Shown here: piece after piece, positions 57,898 to 64,000 of the stretch | Position numbering within the stretch: the first letter of the stretch is position 1 | How the letters are laid out: each line of letters opens with the position of its first letter | Origin: Trichuris trichiura | Lineage: Eukaryota; Nematoda; Enoplea; Trichinellida; Trichuridae | Assembly: GCA_037903355.1 (NCBI GenBank) | Contig: JBAJFE010000004.1 | Coordinates: 1,550,001 to 1,614,000 of the forward strand | Length of the DNA: 64,000 nt | Direction: 5' to 3' | The notes under the pieces: generated by a model | The model's database searches: none | What the model was told of the DNA's origin: nothing | What the model saw: the letters and a program-made list of their open reading frames with translations, nothing else | Made by a program: the position numbers and the translations under genes

Positions 57898-60800
57898 TTA
57901 TTTATTACGTTCAGATGTAAACAATAACTTCCGGCTGCCCGTCACGTGTGAACACGATTTTGAAGTGGCTTTCTTTTCAGTCTTCTTTGCAGCCTCTTTA
58001 TGTTGACTATTATTACTCCTGCTGGAGCCAACGGGAAGATGCTCCCGAGAATGAGAGCTCCCATGGCCAGAGTGACCGTGTCTATGGGTGTCCGAGGTAG
58101 ACTTGCCTTCTTTATTCGAACGAGCTTCACTCTTGTGAACTTTCCGCTCAGGGTACGTCTCCTTCACTTGTTGACGATCGATTGAAGCCGTTGAATCTTT
58201 CCTGCTCCTCCGCTTGTGCTCATCAACTCCTTGTCTATGCTTGCTATGCTCTCCACTATTCTTAGACTGCAACTTGTCCGACAGGGGAGCAGCGACTGGC
58301 CGAGAACTCACCGAATTCTTTGAAGGTACGCCAACCTTACTTGGTAAAGGTTTGTCGACACTTTTCGGCAAGTCACTGCGTAACCCACTCGAAGAAGAGA
58401 CACGTTTGGATACTGCAGGTTCCATTTCCACCGCCGCGGCACTTAAGCCTGTAGAAGAAGCGGGCTCCAAAGGATACACATCCGAGATGGACGATTCTCG
58501 AACCACCCATTCGGTCGAGTCAAGAACGTGCGGTATTTCAGCAAGGGTCGACAGTTTTGACTCGTGTGAATAACGATGCTTCCTCTTGTTCTTCTTACTG
58601 TCGCTGCTCTGTTTGTCCTTGGATTTCTTTTTCTTATGCTTCTTTTCCTTCTTCGTCTTCTTACTGTGTCTCGCCTTTTTCTCCTTTCTTCTTTCCTTAT
58701 GCGAACGGTGGATGGAAGGTAGTGCAGAAGAGCAGGGGGCTTCAAAGACGCGCGTCTCCGGTCGAGCTACGGCGCAGCTTTCCTCCTCCAAAGTGACAAA
58801 CTCTGTGTGATCATAAGAGTCGAGCACCCGCTTGTCGTTTAAAATCTCGGAGCTGCACTGAGGGTTCGAACTCTCTTCGCTTACCGTTTTCCGAGTCCGA
58901 CTCTTCTTATGCCTTTCAGAACGCCCGGCTACAGCTTTGCCGCTGCTTCGGTCATTACGCTCGAGGTAGCTGGCCTGTGGCATCATGCTTGCATGGTCAT
59001 CCCTGTACGCGTCAAGGTCTGGCCTGTGCTTTCCTTCTGTAGGCCGAAGAGGCGGTGGCGACCTCCTGTGAGTGTCCATGCTCTCGTAAGCGTTTGCTTC
59101 CGGTCTGCCATCTTCCTCAACTACTTCATCGCCAAACGACTCAAAAGGAATGGTTCCCGGAGACGAGCTGAACTCCTCCCAAAGTTCTTCGTTAAGTCGC
59201 TCACTACTTTTTTCAAAACAACGACGACCCACAGACGGTTCGTGCGCGTCAGAAGTGCCAGTACCGTCCATCGTTGTTCGACCATCGTCTCTGTCGCGAG
59301 TAACAATTTGGTGAGGGCTAGTCTTGCCCGCATTCCCGACGGACTCTGAGGAACCATCGCGTAATTTCGGCGGCGACTTCACAGCTGTCGAACCATACTC
59401 AGAGCTTACTGATTCCCATAAGATTTCGTCTATGTCTGTATCACCGGCCTGCAATTCCGAGGAGACAGGGCCTGAATTGTCTCGCGTCAGCTGGTCAGCT
59501 TCGCTGGCCTCACGCCTTGGGGATATGTCGCTTTTCCTGAGAGGCTCAGCTCGTTCGCGACGATGATGAGGCGATTCAGTCGACGCATGAGAGCTGGATT
59601 CTCTTCTCTCAAAAGATTTCTCTTTGACGTGATGGTACTTACGGTGCGGTGATCTCTTGGAAGAGCTTCGAGACCTCTGTCGCTTTGAAGTTCGGCTGAC
59701 GGGACTTTTGGAACGATAGCGCATTCTGCGACGGTCCTTCCTGGAAAGAAATTCTTCCCATCCATCTCTTGTAGTTGGTTCTGCACTCATGTGCATGGTA
59801 TTCTTCAAGTGAAAGCGCATATACGCTTCGGGGACCTGACACACTCCACTTGGATACATGCCACCTACAAGCTGGGACATATTAAAACCACCGTAGGCTC
59901 CTCGTGGATAAGCGGTCGCCGGCAGATGCATGGGCGGGTAGTTTTGCATTGAATATGGCATTTGAGAAAAGTTGGCCAGGTACGGATTTGTTGGCAGCGC
60001 AGGCGCCACGCTGGGATACATTGATGAAGGTGGCAACCTCTGCTGACCGACAGAAAAAGGGACCGCGGACACAATGGGTTTGGTCTCGGTCGATCCATGG
60101 TTTGCCGACGTGGAAATCGCTCGTGTTGTAGCATCAACGGGTTCCGCTGAAGGCGCAGTCTGCTGTTCGGACGAGACAACAACAGCTCTGTCAGAAACCA
60201 AGTGAGCTAAATTGACCTTTAGTTTTGAGTGTGAGCTCGCAGTTATGGCGGGTGTAATTTTCGATGCTAATTCTTCTACCGGCGTAAAGAGGCTTACATT
60301 ATTCATAGAGGTTTGAAAAGCTTTCACAGCCTCGCGCAGCTTCCCATTCGGAATCAGCGCCGTCGGGCTAATACCATTTTCGTGGCAATGCGGACACTGT
60401 CTGTCGTCGGATTCGAGCAAGCAGTGACGAATACACTCGTCGCAATAGCTGTAGCCGCAGCAGGGAATCAACGAAGCGTCCCGCAGAAGGTTGTCGCATA
60501 ATGAGCACAACAGTTCGTGAGGGAGGCTCTGCTTTTTTTGCTCAGCAGGAAAAACTGGGTCCACTCTGTAGTCGCCAAAACGTTTATCAGCTTTGCCCAT
60601 TAGAAATGCTTGCTTGTGCAAAAATGGAACGGCATAGGTGCCCGCCGCAGTGAGCATAGCTTGAGGATCGTCAGCGGTTGTTTCCATCAGCTCGCCCTTT
60701 GGGATACCCGTTGTCCGCTTTATATTCGACGATGGGCACATCTTTATCCAATGACCAGGTTGACCGCATCGATTGCAAATATAGTTTGCTGGAGGGACGC

Positions 60801-61254
60801 CCGTAGCAATCAGGTGCTTCCTTTGGTATCTTGAGGGGTCATAGTCGAATGTCGACTCCTCTTGCATTTTTTCCAACTTTTCCTCCTCGCTCATAGCCTC
60901 GCTGTAGGCGGACAAACAGTTCACTGCACTGTTGGCTAACGATGGAGTTTCTGTTGTTACCTGCTTCGGGACGACACCGTCCATTCCTCTGTCCCATATT
61001 TTTGGCAACTTTCGCTGAGCTTGAACGGGTATACGCGACACGATAACGCTACTATTCCGAACTACAACGGCCGTGTCTGCTTCGTACACTTCGTTTGTCT
61101 GAGCATTCGTCACCAGCAGATCGAAATCGGATGCCCTTATGCGTTCTCGATCAAAAATCATTCGCTTCAACTCGCACAGCGATAGATGCAACCCATCAAA
61201 GGTGACCGTCCGGTAATCGAGCGAACTTTTAAACTTGTAGTGAATGCACGACAT
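57898..61254 (-). CDS. RBBP6: RBBP6-type E3 ubiquitin ligase (DWNN, CCHC, RING)
   Basis: RBBP6/Mpe1 proteins couple mRNA 3'-end cleavage and polyadenylation with ubiquitin ligation. A single exon encodes 1118 residues. Residues 1-78 are the ubiquitin-like DWNN domain (MSCIHYKFKSSLDYRTVTFD). The CCHC zinc knuckle is near 159-173 (YICNRCGQPGHWIKMC) and a RING/U-box near 249-290 (LLCSLCDNLL, CCGYSYCDECI, QCPHCHENG). A Pro/Tyr-rich segment (440-500), an SR-like block (RRMRYRSKSPVSRTSKRQRS) and long charged disordered regions follow. A Lys cluster (KKTKKEKKHKKKKSKDK) lies near the C-terminus, as in metazoan orthologues. An intact 3.3-kb exon is unusual among these finely split neighbours. It is the last gene of a three-gene minus-strand series, starting 115 nt after the UPF0390 stop. 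It terminates with an AATAAA overlapping its last codons. Confidence 0.97.
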   Translation of the reverse strand: MSCIHYKFKSSLDYRTVTFDGLHLSLCELKRMIFDRERIRASDFDLLVTNAQTNEVYEADTAVVVRNSSVIVSRIPVQAQRKLPKIWDRGMDGVVPKQVTTETPSLANSAVNCLSAYSEAMSEEEKLEKMQEESTFDYDPSRYQRKHLIATGVPPANYICNRCGQPGHWIKMCPSSNIKRTTGIPKGELMETTADDPQAMLTAAGTYAVPFLHKQAFLMGKADKRFGDYRVDPVFPAEQKKQSLPHELLCSLCDNLLRDASLIPCCGYSYCDECIRHCLLESDDRQCPHCHENGISPTALIPNGKLREAVKAFQTSMNNVSLFTPVEELASKITPAITASSHSKLKVNLAHLVSDRAVVVSSEQQTAPSAEPVDATTRAISTSANHGSTETKPIVSAVPFSVGQQRLPPSSMYPSVAPALPTNPYLANFSQMPYSMQNYPPMHLPATAYPRGAYGGFNMSQLVGGMYPSGVCQVPEAYMRFHLKNTMHMSAEPTTRDGWEEFLSRKDRRRMRYRSKSPVSRTSKRQRSRSSSKRSPHRKYHHVKEKSFERRESSSHASTESPHHRRERAEPLRKSDISPRREASEADQLTRDNSGPVSSELQAGDTDIDEILWESVSSEYGSTAVKSPPKLRDGSSESVGNAGKTSPHQIVTRDRDDGRTTMDGTGTSDAHEPSVGRRCFEKSSERLNEELWEEFSSSPGTIPFESFGDEVVEEDGRPEANAYESMDTHRRSPPPLRPTEGKHRPDLDAYRDDHASMMPQASYLERNDRSSGKAVAGRSERHKKSRTRKTVSEESSNPQCSSEILNDKRVLDSYDHTEFVTLEEESCAVARPETRVFEAPCSSALPSIHRSHKERRKEKKARHSKKTKKEKKHKKKKSKDKQSSDSKKNKRKHRYSHESKLSTLAEIPHVLDSTEWVVRESSISDVYPLEPASSTGLSAAAVEMEPAVSKRVSSSSGLRSDLPKSVDKPLPSKVGVPSKNSVSSRPVAAPLSDKLQSKNSGEHSKHRQGVDEHKRRSRKDSTASIDRQQVKETYPERKVHKSEARSNKEGKSTSDTHRHGHSGHGSSHSREHLPVGSSRSNNSQHKEAAKKTEKKATSKSCSHVTGSRKLLFTSERNK

Positions 61255-61369
61255 CTGTACGGCGTGAAAGCTTTACTTGGTGGACAAGATAAGCAATTTA
61301 ATCGTGTGCACAACGGATTACAATGCTGTCGAGTTTTTGTTAACTATCCAAATCAAGTACGCGAGCTCA

Positions 61370-61582
61370 TTACTGTGCACGGGCGGTAATCACTTCCTCG
61401 ATCTCCTTATTAATTACCTTCGACGCAATACGCTGCTTTTTGTATGCGTCCAGCTTCTTGGGATTTTTCGGCTTGATTTTCAGGTTTTTACCTTTCTTCA
61501 CCGTTTGTGCTCTAGGCCTGCTAGCTTTTGTTTTGACGCCCTTGGGCAAGGAAGTCTTGTGCTTCACTTTGTTTTGTACCAT
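61370..61582 (-). CDS. UPF0390 (C19orf53/LYDG10-like) small basic protein
   Basis: This 70-residue, Lys-rich protein starts MVQNKVKHKTSLPKGVKTKA and ends KVINKEIEEVITARAQ. The family pattern is an N-terminal K.K..LPKG.K.K motif, a middle basic PKKxx block and a C-terminal INKEIEE..ARA helix; all are present. Members are small nucleolar/nuclear proteins of poorly known function. The ATG at 61582 is chosen over longer readings because it matches the family start. It also lies 9 nt after a splice acceptor (CTTTGGCAG), as expected for an exon or trans-splice start. The gene sits between Kish-B (56 nt upstream) and RBBP6 (115 nt downstream), all on the same strand. Confidence 0.85.
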   Translation of the reverse strand: MVQNKVKHKTSLPKGVKTKASRPRAQTVKKGKNLKIKPKNPKKLDAYKKQRIASKVINKEIEEVITARAQ

Positions 61583-61591
61583 CAGCAATTT

Positions 61592-61642
61592 CTGCCAAAG
61601 CAAGAAAATCGAAACCAAAAAAAATAAAGGAACGGAACTTAC
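61592..61642 (-). promoter_or_regulatory. Intron-like segment between Kish-B and UPF0390
   Basis: The Kish-B stop codon lies inside the perfect donor TTTG|GTAAGT (intron would begin at 61642), and the acceptor CTTTGGCAG ends at 61592. The 51-nt span equals the usual intron length here. If spliced in cis, the junction TTT TG|A makes a new TGA stop for Kish-B and leaves only 9 nt before the next ATG. If the acceptor is used in trans, it would separate the two messages. Confidence 0.6.
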
Positions 61643-61866
61643 CAAAATATGGACAGTAACGCGTAGGCTGAAGTGACAAGACAGCAAAACGCGACGAATA
61701 AGTGCAATCGTATTCCTATCACGCTTGCTTTGTACAAAACGCCCCAAAAACCTTGTTTATCGCGGAAAAGCCACTGCTTTAGCCGGGGTATGCGTCTCAG
61801 ATAGGCACTTGTACAGATTGTCAACAGAATCACGACGAACACTCCGTCAAGCGAATACACATTCAT
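61639..61866 (-). CDS. TMEM167B: Kish-B (TMEM167B) secretory-pathway membrane protein
   Basis: This 75-residue protein aligns along its length with human Kish-B. MNVYSLDGVFVVILLTICTS matches MTNVYSLDGILVFGLLFVCT; then come YLRRIPRLKQWLF and GFWGVLYKASVIGIRLH (KAAVIGTRLH in human), and the C-terminal span FVAFCCLVTSAYALLSIF. It has two membrane helices; the family is implicated in constitutive secretion at the Golgi. The start at 61866 corresponds to the family N-terminus; an upstream in-frame ATG would add 23 residues not seen in orthologues. It is the first gene of the minus-strand series Kish-B, UPF0390, RBBP6. Confidence 0.93.
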   Translation of the reverse strand: MNVYSLDGVFVVILLTICTSAYLRRIPRLKQWLFRDKQGFWGVLYKASVIGIRLHLFVAFCCLVTSAYALLSIFW

Positions 61867-64000
61867 TGTATGAACGTATGACAGTACAACGTGATCTGTA
61901 GGTTTTAAAAGAGGGCTACAACTTGTTTCGCCCATTTACGTTATACGAAAATGTTATTCATTGTAGACTCGTTTCTAAATATTGAAACAGCCAATTATTC
62001 CACGTTTTGACTGAAAATATTTTAAGAGTATTCGAAGCAATGTGATGCGCTTAACGTAGCTTTCAAAACCGCCAAACTATCCTGCGAATATAGTGAGCAG
62101 AAACGGCGGTTGGCTAACTCCCTTTTTCGTTTCGTCAAGCAACGCATTATGAACTCCGGTTCTGGATTTAAAAAAGTCTGTTTTCACTGTTTTGAAAAAA
62201 ATAAAAAGCAGATTTATTATTTTACGAGGAACACAAAGCTGGAGAACGCGGAGTTGGCGGCAGCTGTTTTAGTGTGCAACTATCCGCTAGGCAGTTTGCG
62301 TGTTTTATATCTTTTTTACTTTGCAAGGTAATCATCTGTTGCCACAGGTTACGGCAACTGCCCATTATCTGTGCCCGAAAAGGAAAAATTAGATATAATT
62401 TGTTGTCCGAGGAGTTCAGAAAACTTTTTTAAATCATGAATAACGTTTTGAATTAATTAGGTGAGTATCTGACAGCTCAGTAAACGGTTTACAGTGAGAA
62501 CAACCAAATATTTATCAGCATCATAGTAAGACCATGCTGTTTTCTGCTTTCCCGCGTTTCGTTGAAAGGAAATGCTTTATGCCTTTCCCATTTCAAACAA
62601 TACTTCAGCTGACTGTTTAAAGAGGTTTATAGTGATGTTCAGGTTCATTGAAAAATATGACTTAGCTTTACCTTAACTATTCCATTGAGAGCGATGCTGA
62701 TTGCAGTTCCAAACATTTAAAGACGAATTTTGTTTACGTAAGTGCTATCGATGTGAACCAGTCATCAAAACTCGCTCGCCGCAAAGCTGTCATGCTGAAG
62801 GATGTTTTGGCGCATAAATTTGATCCTTAAAGAGTTCTATCCTCTGATGAAAAAGTAAATGAATAGCTGTTAAAAGTAGAAGCGTCTAATCCAAGAAAAC
62901 GATAATACAAGAGCTTCCGGAACTGGCTGGTTTCGCTTTCAGTGCTCTGAAGAAGGAACCAGCCAGTTTCGAGATTGAAACAAACTAAGCTGAAGAGGAG
63001 CAGCAGCGCAGGTTCCAATTCGAGTGAACTCATTGTAGCATCTTTCCAGTCCTTCGTCAGTACGACTTTCAGCGACAGATTACTGCTTTATGTCAATGAT
63101 TGCTCAATTGCCTAAAATGGAATGAAGTTCTCGACTAAGAATGCGTTTGAAAGCAAAAAGGTGTTCATGTACATTTCGAGCAAAAAAATAACATTCGGAT
63201 GTGCTGATTAATGCTTTTCGAAAAGCGGCTGTTGTCTTTAAATTAATTTTTGAAGGCAGCCGTAGCAGTGTCAATAAAGTGAGCTTCACCACCAAGTGAA
63301 CTTCAACTGCTCTCTTTGTCACTCATGCTTTAAATGCCTCATTGAATGAGAGGAGTCGGCAACAAAAGGTGAGCAACATTTTTTCCAAAGCATATATACG
63401 GACAAAACATATGCGATTGTATGCTTAATCAAAATGTTGGTACAAAAGTTGATACGGCAGCATTTCAGTGACTTTTGTCTCAAAGTAGCAGAGAGGCAAT
63501 TTGTTCATGTAGCAACTTCCTCTGTTTAAGCCTGTTGCGCTTATAGTGTTCCTCCTCAGACGAGTCTACTCTTTGCTTTAGGCAGCAAAGAATTCGTATA
63601 TACGCAGCGTATCTGTTGACACCAACTGCCGCCTTCCACTGGCGTCGCTTAGCTGAAACTTCTTGAGACGAAAAGAAGAATCTTCTTCCGTGCTTCGTTT
63701 TATGATTTAACAAAAATGGTAATGTTACGCTTGGTTATATCTCAAAGTTTTGTTGCAAAATTTGAAATTGTTATTACATTTCTTCTGTTGCTCTGTCTGT
63801 AGTCCTTTCAAGTTTTCGGCTGTCCTAATAAGATTTGAATTAGTAGCCCCAAACTTCCGGATCAATATAAGAACTCTACTAGCTCATAGTTGTATAAGTT
63901 GCAATCCTGAGTAGCAAATTATGCCTTTTAGAGGATGACACTGGAAGCGCTGCTAAGCACAAAATCGAGAGATATCTGCTGGGTGCTATCCATATGCATT
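61867..64000. other. Upstream region of Kish-B; no further gene seen
   Basis: Contains the presumed promoter of the minus-strand gene series. Short frames at 62110-62331 (+) and 62827-63033, 63104-63322 and 63480-63713 (-) lack splice sites or recognisable motifs. A 12-base inverted repeat (AACTGGCTGGTT / AACCAGCCAGTT) with a 24-base loop lies near 62920-62968. Confidence 0.4.

Noticed and set aside
58214..59349. Several + strand frames of 75-146 codons
   Set aside because: All are shadows of the 1118-codon RBBP6 exon, caused by its Ser/Arg/Lys-rich codons.
62920..62968. MicroRNA precursor
   Set aside because: The stem is only 12 bp with a 24-base loop, too short for a typical precursor.

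Overview
This window looks like nuclear DNA of a nematode, probably a clade I whipworm or trichinellid relative (Trichuris-like). That is inference. The basis is: animal genes split by very short introns (mostly 43-65 nt, GT...AG), moderate A+T content, genes on both strands, two CK1/MARVEL-type small genes of the kind common in nematodes, and a short run of the nematode hexamer TTAGGC. Nothing bacterial is present: no operons of prokaryotic type, IS elements or CRISPR arrays. No tRNA or rRNA gene was recognised.

Left part (1-24 kb). The last three exons of a copper ATPase (ATP7, +) run in from the left edge. A complete eight-exon SLAIN microtubule plus-end gene (-) follows. After weakly supported gene fragments come an intronless CK1/TTBK-like kinase (+), a secreted, dibasic-rich candidate neuropeptide precursor (+) and a MARVEL-like membrane gene (-). 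The stretch 10.5-14.8 kb is almost empty.

Middle (24-44 kb) is the dense part. LIS1 (-) is followed by a VPS18-like HOPS/CORVET subunit with a C-terminal RING (+), which converges on intronless ATG101 (-). Next come a new-looking type I membrane protein with C-type lectin, thrombospondin and four EGF modules (-), NUDCD2 (+) and ATG13 (+). ATG13 and ATG101 are the two HORMA partners of the autophagy initiation complex and lie only about 6.6 kb apart. VPS18 acts at the other end of the same pathway, in fusion with the lysosome. LIS1, NUDCD2 and SLAIN all relate to dynein and microtubule function; NUDCD2 is known as a LIS1/dynein co-factor in vertebrates.

Right part (44-64 kb). About 11 kb shows no convincing gene. 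It is followed by a four-span MARVEL-like gene (+) and then a tight same-strand cluster on the minus strand in the order Kish-B (TMEM167B), UPF0390 protein, RBBP6. The gaps are 56 and 115 nt, and a splice acceptor sits just before the second start codon, as expected of a polycistronic unit.

Repeats. At least three fold-back elements share a core of the CCGGAGCTTTCGGGTC type (7.55, 40.6 and 43.8 kb). A second family (22.1 and 40.1 kb) carries TTAGGC-like sequence. There is also a near-palindrome in an EGF-gene intron (33.3 kb) and a perfect 31-bp hairpin (52.6 kb). Exon coordinates were read by eye from splice consensus, reading frame and family similarity, and no searches could be run.
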